A stretch of 64,000 nucleotides of DNA from Phycisphaerae bacterium (GTDB lineage Bacteria; Planctomycetota; Phycisphaerae; Sedimentisphaerales; Anaerobacaceae), in contig JAGOLX010000004.1 of the NCBI GenBank assembly GCA_017993835.1, forward strand, positions 62,001 to 126,000, given 5' to 3'. A model generated the notes under the pieces. That model saw only the letters and a program-made list of their open reading frames with translations. It was not told the DNA's origin and did not search any database. Position 1 is the first letter of the stretch; each line of letters opens with the position of its first letter. Shown here piece after piece: positions 6,606-15,739 of the stretch. The position numbers and the translations under genes were made by a program.

Positions 6606-9098
6606 TTACATACAACGCTCAACGTTCTCGATCGCGTCGAGCAGGCCGTCGATTGTGTGCTCCGTCGCCTCGGTATCGACCCGCACGCCGAGCCCGGCCA
6701 GCTCCTTCGAGGTCACCGGCCCGACCGAGGCGACCTTCACGCCATGGGAACGTACTGTCTCGGGCGAAATTTGTTCAAAGAACGAACGGACTGCCGACGG
6801 ACTGGCGAACGTCAGCCATTGGATTCGCCCCTGCTGCATCTGGGCAATCAGGGCAACGTCGTCCCCCTTATGCGGCACAGCGGTGTAGACCGCGACATCG
6901 GTCACGGCGGCTCCGCCCGTTTCGAGACCTCGCACCAGTTCGTCGGAAGCGATCTCCGACCGCAGCAGCAGAACTCTCTTGCCCCGCAGGTCGGTGTAGC
7001 CAATCAACTGTCTTGCCAACTCCCGGCCCGTGAAGACCTCGGGCACGAAGTCGGCTCGGATCCCATACTGCTGCAACGTCTCGGCGGTCCTGGGCCCGAT
7101 GGCCGCGATCTTCATCCCGCCGAAGACTCTGGCGTCCTTGCCGAGATCATGGAGGGCATCGAAGAACACCCGCACGCCGTTGGCACTGGTGAAGATCGCC
7201 CAGTCATAGCCGGAAAACTCCGCCAGTGTGCGGACGAACTCGCTGCGGTCCGTCATCGCCTGGATCGCCAGCGTGGGGAATTCAACAGGCCGGCCGCCGC
7301 GAGCGATCACCTTGCGGGCGGAATCCGTATTGCCTGCGGCGTCGCGGGTCAGGACGAGTCCCTTGCCGAACAGAGGCAACCGCATGAACCAGTTGAGGTT
7401 CGGATCGCCCGCCGCCGCGGGACCGACGACGATCAACGCGGGCGGTTCGATCCTCTGCCTGTCGCACTCGCTGGCGATCTGCCCCAGGGGAGCCTGGACG
7501 AGTCGCTGCGTGGGCAACGTCGCATCAGCCACCAGGGCCGCGGGCGTCTGGGCGGACAGGCCGCTGTCGATGAGCTTGCTGGCTATCGAAGCCAGCGCGC
7601 CGATGCCCATATAGAACACAAGCGTGCCGGGAAAGCGGGCCAGGACGTCCCAATCGAGATTCGTCTCCTCTTTGCCTTCCGCCTCTCGACCGGTGATGAA
7701 GGCTGCCTGCGAGCTGTACCGCCGGTCGGTGAGCATGATGCCCGTGTACTCCGCGGCGGCGATGGCGGCGGTGATCCCCGGGACAATCTCGAACGCGACG
7801 CTCGCTTCGTTGAGGAGCTGGATCTCCTCGGCGCAGCGGCCGAAGATGCACGGGTCGCCGCCTTTGAGCCGGACGACGGTCTTGCCTTCGAGGGCCTTGT
7901 CGAGCAGAATCCGATTGACCTGGCCCTGGGTGAACGAGCCGGGCCCAATCCGCTTGGGCACGCGGATGACCTCCGCCTCCTTGCGGACCAGCTCCAACAG
8001 CGACGGATTGGCCAGCTTGTCGATGATGACGCAGTCGGCGATCCTGAGCAGCTCGGCGCCGCGGAGGGTGATGAGGTCCGCCCGCCCGGGTCCAGCCCCC
8101 ACGAGATACACCGTCGGTTTCCGGGATGCGTGGTGGGCGGAGCCCACCCTACCGCTGTCGCCCGTCGCCCGGTCCCTCTCCAAATCGCGAAGGATGTCCC
8201 TGCCGCCGGCGTCGAGCAACTGGCGGGCCACCTGCTCGCCAACCTGGATCGCCTCCGACAGCGGCCCCTTCACCTGCCTCCCGACGAACCGGCGTCCCTC
8301 GGCATCCGCTATGAACGCGAGCACTTCGATCCTGTCGCCCGAGCGTTCCGCGTACGCCCCCACCGGCGCGTGACATCCGCACTGCGTGGTCGTGAGCACC
8401 TGCCGCTCGGCCAAGGCCAGGGCCCTTGACAACTCGTCGTCGATGGATCGGACAATCGCCATCGTTTCCTCGTCGTCGCTTCGCGTCTGCACGGCCAATG
8501 CGCCCTGGGCCGGCGCGGGGATGAACTCCTTCGGGTCAAGCACGATGGAGATCTCGGCACTCAATCCGAGCCGCTCCAGGCCCGCCCTCGCGAGAATGAT
8601 CGCGTCGAGATCCGTTGTCTTGAGCTTGTCGATCCGCGTCTGCACGTTGCCTCGCAGCGGGACCAGTTGCAGGTCCGGTCGGAGGCGGCGCAACTGGGCC
8701 GCTCGCCGCAGGCTGGATGTCCCGACACGAGCCGAAGGCGGCAAATCGTCGAGAGTCCGCACCGGCCGCTTCGCCAGCAGGCAATCCTCGGGCCACTGGC
8801 GGTCGCAGATCGCGGCCACGACCAGGCCCGCCCGCTCACGAGTGGGCAGATCCTTGAAGCTGTGCACCGCCAGGTCCGCCTCGCCAGCCAGCAGGGCCTC
8901 TTCCAGTTGCGAGGTGAAGAACCCGGTGTCCTTCAGGTCCCAGAGGGCGGTCTTGCGGTCGCGGTCGCCGGCACTGACGATCTCCCGGATGTGAATTTCG
9001 ATCCCAGGGCGCCTCGCCTCCAAGGCAGCGATAACGCTCCGCGTCTGCGCCAGGGCCAGTTGTCCCCGGCGTGTGGCAACCGTCAGCGTCCGGCTCAT
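6606..9098 (-). CDS. hemC-cobA-hemD: Triple fusion: hydroxymethylbilane synthase - uroporphyrinogen-III C-methyltransferase - uroporphyrinogen-III synthase
   Basis: One 830-residue polypeptide carries three consecutive tetrapyrrole enzymes. Residues 1 to about 308 are HemC, with catalytic Asp83 (HSFKDLP), arginine-rich GTSSLRRAAQLRRLRPDL and the dipyrromethane cofactor cysteine C242 (CGCHAPVGAYAE). Residues from about 325 to 565 are the SUMT/CobA methyltransferase (VYLVGAGPGRADLITLRG, VRLKGGDPCIFGR, EIVPGITAAIAAAEYTGI). Residues from about 570 to 830 are HemD. The protein could turn porphobilinogen into uroporphyrinogen III and then precorrin-2. The ATG at 9098 overlaps the hemA stop (ATGA), implying translational coupling. 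The HemC-CobA linker contains the small palindrome listed at 8132-8148. CobA-HemD fusions are known; adding HemC is less usual. Confidence 0.95.
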   Translation of the reverse strand: MSRTLTVATRRGQLALAQTRSVIAALEARRPGIEIHIREIVSAGDRDRKTALWDLKDTGFFTSQLEEALLAGEADLAVHSFKDLPTRERAGLVVAAICDRQWPEDCLLAKRPVRTLDDLPPSARVGTSSLRRAAQLRRLRPDLQLVPLRGNVQTRIDKLKTTDLDAIILARAGLERLGLSAEISIVLDPKEFIPAPAQGALAVQTRSDDEETMAIVRSIDDELSRALALAERQVLTTTQCGCHAPVGAYAERSGDRIEVLAFIADAEGRRFVGRQVKGPLSEAIQVGEQVARQLLDAGGRDILRDLERDRATGDSGRVGSAHHASRKPTVYLVGAGPGRADLITLRGAELLRIADCVIIDKLANPSLLELVRKEAEVIRVPKRIGPGSFTQGQVNRILLDKALEGKTVVRLKGGDPCIFGRCAEEIQLLNEASVAFEIVPGITAAIAAAEYTGIMLTDRRYSSQAAFITGREAEGKEETNLDWDVLARFPGTLVFYMGIGALASIASKLIDSGLSAQTPAALVADATLPTQRLVQAPLGQIASECDRQRIEPPALIVVGPAAAGDPNLNWFMRLPLFGKGLVLTRDAAGNTDSARKVIARGGRPVEFPTLAIQAMTDRSEFVRTLAEFSGYDWAIFTSANGVRVFFDALHDLGKDARVFGGMKIAAIGPRTAETLQQYGIRADFVPEVFTGRELARQLIGYTDLRGKRVLLLRSEIASDELVRGLETGGAAVTDVAVYTAVPHKGDDVALIAQMQQGRIQWLTFASPSAVRSFFEQISPETVRSHGVKVASVGPVTSKELAGLGVRVDTEATEHTIDGLLDAIENVERCM
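8132..8148. repeat. Small in-frame palindrome in the HemC-CobA linker
   Basis: A perfect 7-bp inverted repeat with a 3-base loop (GGTGGGC GGA GCCCACC). It encodes the linker residues GRVGSAHHAS. This hairpin resembles a widespread REP-like sequence that turns up in unrelated genomes, and here it lies in the flexible segment between two enzyme domains. Small size limits confidence that it is a mobile remnant. Confidence 0.5.
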
Positions 9099-10366
9099 TC
9101 GTCCCCCTCGCCGCGGGAGAAGAACATCTTGTTGACCAGGTCGATGGCCTGGAGCTGCTCGGCGCTGGGCTCGCCGCCGCCGTCCTTGATGAAGCTGATG
9201 GGCCCGTGCAGGACCTTCCGCACCAGCGACTCCGCAAAGGATTGCAGCTTCTCGCTGCTCGCGTCGCCGAAATCCTTGGCATAGCGTCGGGCCTCGCCAC
9301 GGGCCAGATCCAAACCCATCTGCGTCAGTCGCGAGATGACCGGGACCAGGTCGAGCGACTCGTACCATTGAGAGAACAGCGAGACGAACTCCGCGACAAT
9401 CCCCTGGGCCTTGGGGATCTCGCGGCTTCGTTTCTCACGATTGGCAGTGATCTGCCCGTCGAGGTCGTCGATGTTGTACAGGCGAACGCAATCGAGGCTG
9501 CCGATGGTGGGGTCGATATCCCGCGGCACCGCAATGTCCACGATCAACAGCGGTCGATCCCGCCCGGCCAAGGCCCACTCCACACCCGCCCGCGTTAGGA
9601 CAGGTTCCGGCGACGCCGTGGAGCTGATCAGCACATCGACGTCCACCAGTCGGGCGACGATCTCGGACAGACCGATGGCCTCGGCCCGCTCGAATCGCCT
9701 GGCCATCGCCCGCGCCTTCTCGACATCGCGGTTGGCAATCACGAGCCCGGATACCCCGGCCTTGGACAGGTAGTTCGCGACGAGTTCGGCATGCTCCCCG
9801 GCGCCGAGGATCATCGCCTTGCAGGTCGGCAGATCGGCTTTCTGGCGAGCCAGCTCCACCGCCGCCAGACCGATCGACACCGCGCCACAATTGATCTGGG
9901 TCCGAGTCCGCACCGCCTTGCCCACGCGGAATGCGTGGTGGAAGAGCCGGTGGAAAACCAGCCTGCTCATCCGCGCCTCCAGCGATTCCGTGTACGCGGT
10001 CTTCACCTGGGCGAGAATCTGGTTCTCGCCGACCATCTGCGAATCCAGCCCTGCGGCCACCTCGAACAGGTGCTGGACTGCACCGACTCCCGCCATTTCC
10101 TGACTGTGGGCGGTCCAGGCTTCGACCGCCTCGGTCCCATACATCGACAACACCCGGCCCAGGAACGCCCGACAGTCGAAATCCTTCTTCGCGTAGAGGT
10201 AGAATTCGAGCCGGTTACAGGTCTGGAGGATGACCGCCTCGCCGATCTGGTCCTGACGGTGCATCTGGCGGAGCATCTCACGCCGTTGCTCGGCTGTGAA
10301 GGTGACCTTCTCCCGAACCTCCACCGGGCAATCGTGATACGTCAAATTGTGCAGGACCAACTTCAT
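9095..10366 (-). CDS. hemA: Glutamyl-tRNA reductase
   Basis: A 423-residue NADPH-dependent enzyme that reduces glutamyl-tRNA to glutamate-1-semialdehyde, the entry step of C5-pathway tetrapyrrole synthesis. The catalytic cysteine is C50 in QTCNRLEFYLY. VAAGLDSQMVGENQILAQVK is the conserved substrate-binding helix region, and AMILGAGEHAELVANYL is the NADPH Rossmann motif. Length is normal for the family. It is the first gene of a minus-strand heme operon and its stop overlaps the start of the hemC-cobA-hemD fusion. A sigma70-like promoter (10403-10431) lies just upstream, divergent from resB. HemL, the partner aminotransferase, is not in the window. Confidence 0.97.
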   Translation of the reverse strand: MKLVLHNLTYHDCPVEVREKVTFTAEQRREMLRQMHRQDQIGEAVILQTCNRLEFYLYAKKDFDCRAFLGRVLSMYGTEAVEAWTAHSQEMAGVGAVQHLFEVAAGLDSQMVGENQILAQVKTAYTESLEARMSRLVFHRLFHHAFRVGKAVRTRTQINCGAVSIGLAAVELARQKADLPTCKAMILGAGEHAELVANYLSKAGVSGLVIANRDVEKARAMARRFERAEAIGLSEIVARLVDVDVLISSTASPEPVLTRAGVEWALAGRDRPLLIVDIAVPRDIDPTIGSLDCVRLYNIDDLDGQITANREKRSREIPKAQGIVAEFVSLFSQWYESLDLVPVISRLTQMGLDLARGEARRYAKDFGDASSEKLQSFAESLVRKVLHGPISFIKDGGGEPSAEQLQAIDLVNKMFFSRGEGDE

Positions 10367-10402
10367 GGCTATGGTACATTCCCTACGATGGACAAGCGTT
10401 AC

Positions 10403-10431
10403 AGTTTACGCGAAAGCGAGAAGAACATCAA
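10403..10431 (-). promoter_or_regulatory. Candidate promoter of the hemA operon
   Basis: Reading the minus strand, TTGATG (10431-10426), a 17-base spacer and TAAACT (10408-10403) lie 37 bases before the hemA start. It is divergent from the resB promoter about 45 bases away, so the two operons may share regulatory sites. Confidence 0.45.
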
Positions 10432-10475
10432 GCCGTGATCCGAAGCCTGAAGGTCCCGCCCGCACTCGATTGTGC

Positions 10476-10503
10476 TTGCGAATGGACCGGCGATCCGCAT
10501 AAT
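10476..10503 (+). promoter_or_regulatory. Candidate promoter of resB-ccsA
   Basis: TTGCGA (10476-10481), a 16-base spacer and CATAAT (10498-10503) lie 45 bases before the resB ATG. Confidence 0.5.
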
Positions 10504-10547
10504 AGGGAGGCTCTGTGGATACCCGGTCAACCTGTGAAGGAGAACGA

Positions 10548-11600
10548 ATGAGTCGATTCAGGCGGGCGATGCTCTGGGCAGTCATGGCAGCGATCCTCCT
10601 GCTGGCGGTTCTGTCGATCTGCGGGGCGTTCCTCGGCGCCGACCGGGCTCAGGCGTTCTTCAACTCCCTGCCGCTCGTGGTGTATTGGTTCGCCGCCATC
10701 GCCCTGCTGGCCGCCGGAATCGTGGTATTTCGCCGTCTCCTGCGGGTCCCCTCGCTGCTGGCGATGCATCTGGGGTGCATCCTCGTCCTGCTCGGCGCCA
10801 TGTGGGGCTCGAAACCCGGGCACACCCTCCAGAAGCAGCTCTTCGGCATCGACAAGATCCCCCACGGCGAGCTGGATCTCCTGGGGCAGACCGACGAGAA
10901 TCGCGTCCAGATCTCAGAGGACAAGAGCATCCGCGAACTGCCTTTCCACGTCCGTCTCCGGGATTACCGCGAGGAATACTACGAGCCGGGACAGCTTCTC
11001 ATCTGGAGTCGCGACGGCCGAAGCTGGCGGCTGCCCGCCAAGGCAGGACAGGCCCTGTCCTTGGGCGGGGACCTCGGCGCCGTCACGATCCGACGCGTCT
11101 ACAGGAACTTCCGAATCGACATCGAGAACGGGCAACGCGTCACATACGACGTGCCGGGCGACGACACTCCCGCCCTGGAGGTGGATGTCGAGAAGCCCGG
11201 CACACAGGCGGGCAAACGATACGTCTTCGCATGGCGCCCGGCGCACATGAACCCCGACAGCTCGCTTGCCATGAGCTATCACAAGGCGGTGCGAGACTAC
11301 ATCAGCGAGTTGGAGATCGTCGAAGGGGACCAGGTAGTCGCAGCAAAGGAGATCGAGGTCAACCACCCGCTGCACTACGGCGGCTACCACCTGTACCAGT
11401 ACAAACCCGGCGGCGAAGACGAATACGGCAACAAGTACACCGGCCTGCTAGTGGTCTCAGATTCCGGCCTGAATGCGGTTTACGGTGGCTATGCCTTGCT
11501 GATCGGCGGGGTCTTCTGGCACTTCTGGGGCCGCCGGGCGCTGACCTGGTTCAGGACCCATTACGTAATCGCGGCGCGTGTCCCTGGAGAAGCCCGGTAG
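10548..11600 (+). CDS. resB: ResB-like cytochrome c biogenesis protein
   Basis: A 350-residue membrane protein of System II cytochrome c maturation, in which ResB and CcsA deliver and attach heme to apocytochromes outside the membrane. It has three N-terminal hydrophobic segments (AMLWAVMAAILLLAVLSICGAFL, LPLVVYWFAAIALLAAGIVVF, LAMHLGCILVLLGAMWG), a large extracytoplasmic domain containing EIEVNHPLHYGGYHLYQY, and a final membrane helix (YGGYALLIGGVFWHFWG). The HPL-x-HYGGYHLYQ pattern is typical of ResB. ATG 10548 is chosen because AAGGAG lies just upstream; the GTG at 10515 lacks a good site. ccsA follows 8 bases later. It is shorter than classical ResB, as often seen in this phylum. Confidence 0.88.
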   Translation: MSRFRRAMLWAVMAAILLLAVLSICGAFLGADRAQAFFNSLPLVVYWFAAIALLAAGIVVFRRLLRVPSLLAMHLGCILVLLGAMWGSKPGHTLQKQLFGIDKIPHGELDLLGQTDENRVQISEDKSIRELPFHVRLRDYREEYYEPGQLLIWSRDGRSWRLPAKAGQALSLGGDLGAVTIRRVYRNFRIDIENGQRVTYDVPGDDTPALEVDVEKPGTQAGKRYVFAWRPAHMNPDSSLAMSYHKAVRDYISELEIVEGDQVVAAKEIEVNHPLHYGGYHLYQYKPGGEDEYGNKYTGLLVVSDSGLNAVYGGYALLIGGVFWHFWGRRALTWFRTHYVIAARVPGEAR

Positions 11601-11608
11601 AAGTGCCT

Positions 11609-12403
11609 ATGGAAATCAAGTACACGATCCAGGGTCTGCTCCTCTACACAACGATGGCCGCGTATCTGCTGGCGTTCGTTGCGACGATTGCCCGCCGTGT
11701 GCGAGCAGGTCGGGTGTTATTCGTCGCCGGCTTTGCACTGGCGGCGGTTTCGTTCGTCTACCGCTGGGTCCACGTGCAGCATGTGCCCTTGCAGAATCTG
11801 TTCGAGGTCTTTCTCTTCCTGGGCGTCGCCTGTTATCCCATCTCCTGGTTCTGCCGGCGGGCCCTGCGGATCGGTGGCCAGTGGGCGGACATGCTGATCG
11901 GAGCGATCGTGCTCTTCCCCGCGGGCTTCGTCTTCAACGCGGAGCCGATGCAACTGCCGCCGGCGCTGCAGAGCTGGCTCTTCGCCCCGCACGTGGCGGT
12001 CTACATGCTGTCGTACGTCTTCATGCTCAAGGCCACCTTCCAGGCGGGCGAGCAACTGCTCAACCGAAGGCCGCAAGTCGAAGAGACGCTGATCCCGCCG
12101 GAACAGGCGACCTATGAGCTGATCGCCATCGGCTTTCCCTTGTTGACGTTGGGCCTGGTCCTGGGCAGTTACTGGGGCAAGCTGGCCTGGGGCCGCTATT
12201 GGGGTTGGGACCCGAAGGAACTCTGGTCCCTGGCCTCCTGGCTGGTCTACCTCGGCTACTTCCACTGGCGGTACATGTTCGGTACGAAGCACCCTCGCAT
12301 GAACAGCCTGTGGGCGATAACCGGCATGCTCGCGATCATCATTACGCTGCTGTGGGTAAACCTCGCCAAGATCTTCTCAGGCCTGCACAGCTACGCGACA
12401 TAG
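11609..12403 (+). CDS. ccsA: CcsA/CcmC-type cytochrome c assembly protein
   Basis: A 264-residue polytopic membrane protein with about eight hydrophobic segments. The tryptophan-rich heme-handling WWD motif is intact in GRYWGWDPKELWSLASWLVYL, and conserved histidines flank it (WVHVQHVPLQNLFE, FAPHVAVYMLSY, YFHWRYMFG). It should export or present heme to ResB for covalent attachment to c-type cytochromes. It starts 8 bases after the resB stop, so the two form a pair. An in-frame GTG two codons upstream is an alternative start. The operon is divergent from hemA, linking heme supply and heme use. Confidence 0.93.
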   Translation: MEIKYTIQGLLLYTTMAAYLLAFVATIARRVRAGRVLFVAGFALAAVSFVYRWVHVQHVPLQNLFEVFLFLGVACYPISWFCRRALRIGGQWADMLIGAIVLFPAGFVFNAEPMQLPPALQSWLFAPHVAVYMLSYVFMLKATFQAGEQLLNRRPQVEETLIPPEQATYELIAIGFPLLTLGLVLGSYWGKLAWGRYWGWDPKELWSLASWLVYLGYFHWRYMFGTKHPRMNSLWAITGMLAIIITLLWVNLAKIFSGLHSYAT

Positions 12404-12433
12404 AACCGATTCGAGAATCCCCGGAGAACAACG

Positions 12434-13918
12434 ATGAATCGTCGCGACTTCATCAAGATGGGCGTCGGGGCAGGGGTTGGCAGTTTGGCCTTGACGTCAG
12501 TGCGGGCCGGCGTGGGCCGTGAGACCCGGCGACCCAACATCCTCTGGATCACGATGGACGACGCTCGGGCCGACACGCTGGGCTGTTATGGGCGACCCTG
12601 GGTCCGGACACCGCGCATGGACGCCGTCGCAGCCCGCGGGGTTCGCTTCGAAGCCGCGGTCGTGCAGAATCCCGTGTGCGTTCCCTCCCGTCTGTCCACG
12701 AAATCGGGGCACTATCCCCATACCTTCGGCATCACCGCCATGGGCAAACCAGCCAACGTGACGCCCGAGTACATGAAACGGGCGAGGGAAGTGCCCAATC
12801 TGCTCAATGCCTGGAAAGACATCGGCATGCCCCCCGTCAACATCGGCAAGACGCACGCCCACCAGCGGGACTGGGCATACCAACAGGACGTGCCGGAAGA
12901 CTTCGACGTGCTGGGCCGGCCGCGCGATGAGAAGCTCAGAGCCAGGCTTGAAGAGGCCCGCTGCAAGTACCCGGCGGTCGTGACGAAGACCCACCGCTGG
13001 GCCATCGGAGGCACTGTGCCGCTGGAGCCCCAGGAGACAACCACGTGGAGGATCGGCGACTTGGCGGTCCAGAAGCTCACGGAACTGACCCCCGCGGGCA
13101 GGCCCTTCTTCCTGCGGGTATCGTTCCATGCCCCCCACGTTCCTTGTTGGGTGCCGCCTTCGTACTTCATCGATCCCGGCAAGATCGACCTGCCTTTGCC
13201 GAGCGAGGATGAGCTTGCGAGCAAACCTCGCTTCGAGCGGGAGCAGCTCCACACCTACTCCGGCGGGCTGGACCTTACGGCGGAGCAGATCGGGATCGCC
13301 CGCAGCACCTATTACGGCATGGTCTCACTCGTCGATGAGCAGGTCGGCCGGCTGGTGGATTGTCTCAGGAAGGCGGGAGTTCTCGACAATACGATCATCG
13401 CGATCAATTCCGACCAGGGCTGGCAACTGGGCGAGCATGGGCTTTGGAAGAAGCGAGTCCTGTACGACGACAACGTCAAAGCGCCGCTGGTGCTGAGCTG
13501 TCCTTCCCTGCTGCCGGACGGAAAAGTGATCGCTGAGCCGGTGGAGATGATCGACTTCATCCCGACGCTGATGGACCTGTCCGGCCTGGACGTGCCAGGC
13601 TCGATCCGAGGCCGGAGCCTGATGCCCCTGATCCGCGGCCATGTCACGCGATGGCGGGAGGCCTGTTTCTGCGAGATCGACCACAGCATGTCCATGTATG
13701 ACGAGCTGCGCGAGCACAGCGGCCGGCGGGTCATGGTCCGCACCAAGGAATGGAAACTGATCTGGTTCATGGATGAACGGGTGGCGGACAAGGACAGCGC
13801 CCTGTACAATCTCAGGGAAGATCCAGGCGAAACAGTGAATCTGTACGGCCGACCCGACCACGCGGACGTGGTCGAGCACCTCGAACGGCTCTGCCGGGAG
13901 TGGGATCGGGCAACATAG
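12434..13918 (+). CDS. Sulfatase, TAT-exported, formylglycine type
   Basis: A 494-residue sulfate ester hydrolase. The N-terminus MNRRDFIKMGVGAGVGSLAL is a TAT signal. Metal ligands are visible in NILWITMDDARADTLGCYG, and C82VPSRLSTKSG is the CxPSR motif whose cysteine is oxidised to formylglycine by a maturase not found in this window. AINSDQGWQLGEHGLWKK supplies the second metal-binding Asp region (D-Q instead of the usual D-H/N-G). Family resemblance is closest to iduronate-2-sulfatase-like planctomycete enzymes. It probably removes sulfate from algal or host polysaccharides, working with the following DUF4838 protein 33 bases downstream. Confidence 0.93.
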   Translation: MNRRDFIKMGVGAGVGSLALTSVRAGVGRETRRPNILWITMDDARADTLGCYGRPWVRTPRMDAVAARGVRFEAAVVQNPVCVPSRLSTKSGHYPHTFGITAMGKPANVTPEYMKRAREVPNLLNAWKDIGMPPVNIGKTHAHQRDWAYQQDVPEDFDVLGRPRDEKLRARLEEARCKYPAVVTKTHRWAIGGTVPLEPQETTTWRIGDLAVQKLTELTPAGRPFFLRVSFHAPHVPCWVPPSYFIDPGKIDLPLPSEDELASKPRFEREQLHTYSGGLDLTAEQIGIARSTYYGMVSLVDEQVGRLVDCLRKAGVLDNTIIAINSDQGWQLGEHGLWKKRVLYDDNVKAPLVLSCPSLLPDGKVIAEPVEMIDFIPTLMDLSGLDVPGSIRGRSLMPLIRGHVTRWREACFCEIDHSMSMYDELREHSGRRVMVRTKEWKLIWFMDERVADKDSALYNLREDPGETVNLYGRPDHADVVEHLERLCREWDRAT

Positions 13919-13951
13919 CCATAGTGACGATGCGATGGAGGTGACAAAACC

Positions 13952-15739
13952 ATGGTGACGGTGAGACGAGTCCTGTTTGTGTCTGCGATTCTGACCCTGT
14001 GTACCTCGCCGAGCCTTTCGGCGATGACGATTTCAAAAGACGGGCGGGCACGTGCCATCATCGTGGTTCGCGCGGACGCACCCGAGCCGGAACGGTACGC
14101 AGCCCAGGAACTGGCCAACTTCCTGGAGCAGGTCACAGGCGCCGAATTCATGGCGGTGACCGAGGTAGTCAGGCCGGGCCCGTGCATCTTCGTCGGGCCG
14201 GACGCCGCCAAGCAGGCCGATCCGCAGTTCTCCGCAGACGGTCTGGGAGCCGAGGGCATCGTCATCAAGACGGTCGGCGACAACCTGATCCTGGCGGGCG
14301 GCCGGCCACGCGGGACCCTGTACGCGGTCTACACCTTCCTGGAAGACCAGTTGGGCTGCCGATGGTGGTCCTCGACGGAGTGCACGATCCCGAAGAAGCC
14401 GACGGTCGCTGTGGACAAGCTCGATATCCGCTATACTCCGCCGCTGGAGTACCGGTCCCCCTTCTGGACCGATGCCTTCGAAGGGAACTGGTCGGCCCGG
14501 AACAAGGCCAACGGCCAGTCGCATAACGTGGACGCCCGCCACGGCGGCAAGCACATCTACGAAGGCTTCGTACACACCTTCTTCCCGCTGATCCCGCCGG
14601 AGAAGTACTTCGCTGAGCATCCAGAGTGGTTCAGCAAGATCGACGGCAAACGCAAGCACGAGCATGCCCAGCTCTGTCTGACCAACGAAGAGATGCGGCA
14701 GGAACTGGTCAAGAACCTCAAACGGAACCTCCGCAACAATCCACAGGCGACCATTGCATCGGTATCGCAGAACGACTGGCATGGAAACTGCCAATGCACC
14801 AAGTGCGCTGCAATCGAGCAGGAGGAAGGCAGTCCGGCAGGCCTGATGCTCCGCTTCGTCAATGCGGTCGCGGCGGACATCGAGCAGGAGTTCCCGAACG
14901 TCGCCCTGAGCACGCTAGCCTACCAGTACACGCGGAAACCACCCAAGATCACCAAGCCGCGACCGAACGTGATCGTCCAGTTGTGCAGTATCGAGTGCTC
15001 GTTCTGCAAGCCGCTGGCGGACGAGCGGAACAAGGCATTCCGCGACGACATCGTCGGCTGGTCCAAGATCAGCAATCGGCTCTACATCTGGGACTACACG
15101 ACGAACTTCCGCCACTACATCCTGCCGCACCCGAACCTGCGAGTCCTCGGACCCAACGTGAAGTTCTTCGCGGACCACAACGTCACGGGCATCTTCGAGC
15201 AGGGCGCCTATACGAGCTACGGCGCGGAGATGGCCGAGCTGCGAGCCTGGGTCCTCGCCAAGCTGCTGTGGGACCCGACCCGCGACGGCGACGCCCTGGT
15301 CAACGAGTTTGTCGAGGGCTACTATGGTCCGGCGGCGCCCTCCATCAAAGCTTACCTGAAGACCATGCACGACGCGGTCGAAGCCAGCGGCGACTGGCTC
15401 GGCTGCTTCGAGCAACACACCGCCAAGTTCCTGTCCTTCGAGAACCTCGCTCGCGGCTGGCAGCATCTCAAGGCCGCGGAGAAGGCGGTCGCAGACGATC
15501 CCGACCTGCGATTCCGCGTGCAGGTGGCTGAGCTACCCGTCATGTACACGTTCATCATGCGATGGAAACAGATGCGCGAGGACGCCAAAGCCGCCAACGC
15601 CGAGTGGCCCATGCCCGAGACGATCAAGGAGACCTACGACCAGTTCATGGCCATCGCGAAGAAGAAAAACGTCACCCGGCTCAACGAGTGGCAGGACGGC
15701 TTCGTCGCCTTGGACACAGCCCTCGCCCAGAACCCATGA
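13952..15739 (+). CDS. Secreted DUF4838-domain protein
   Basis: A 595-residue exported protein with a Sec signal peptide (ending near SPSLSAMT). After an N-terminal GH67-like alpha/beta region (RYAAQELANFLEQVTGAEF, ILAGGRPRGTLYAVYTFLED), the central part matches DUF4838: LEYRSPFWTD, SQNDWHGNCQCTKCAAIEQEEGSPAGLMLRFVN and CSIECSFCKPLADERNK. GGAGGTG precedes the ATG. DUF4838 proteins are common in polysaccharide utilisation loci and are presumed glycosidases, but their reaction is unproven. The stop overlaps the start of the ABC ATPase gene (ATGA), so an extracellular enzyme is translationally coupled to a transporter. Confidence 0.85.
   Translation: MVTVRRVLFVSAILTLCTSPSLSAMTISKDGRARAIIVVRADAPEPERYAAQELANFLEQVTGAEFMAVTEVVRPGPCIFVGPDAAKQADPQFSADGLGAEGIVIKTVGDNLILAGGRPRGTLYAVYTFLEDQLGCRWWSSTECTIPKKPTVAVDKLDIRYTPPLEYRSPFWTDAFEGNWSARNKANGQSHNVDARHGGKHIYEGFVHTFFPLIPPEKYFAEHPEWFSKIDGKRKHEHAQLCLTNEEMRQELVKNLKRNLRNNPQATIASVSQNDWHGNCQCTKCAAIEQEEGSPAGLMLRFVNAVAADIEQEFPNVALSTLAYQYTRKPPKITKPRPNVIVQLCSIECSFCKPLADERNKAFRDDIVGWSKISNRLYIWDYTTNFRHYILPHPNLRVLGPNVKFFADHNVTGIFEQGAYTSYGAEMAELRAWVLAKLLWDPTRDGDALVNEFVEGYYGPAAPSIKAYLKTMHDAVEASGDWLGCFEQHTAKFLSFENLARGWQHLKAAEKAVADDPDLRFRVQVAELPVMYTFIMRWKQMREDAKAANAEWPMPETIKETYDQFMAIAKKKNVTRLNEWQDGFVALDTALAQNP

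Noticed and set aside
6522-8429. A 635-codon plus-strand reading frame opposite the hemC-cobA-hemD gene
   Set aside because: It is antisense to a gene with all catalytic motifs; high GC makes long open antisense frames common.
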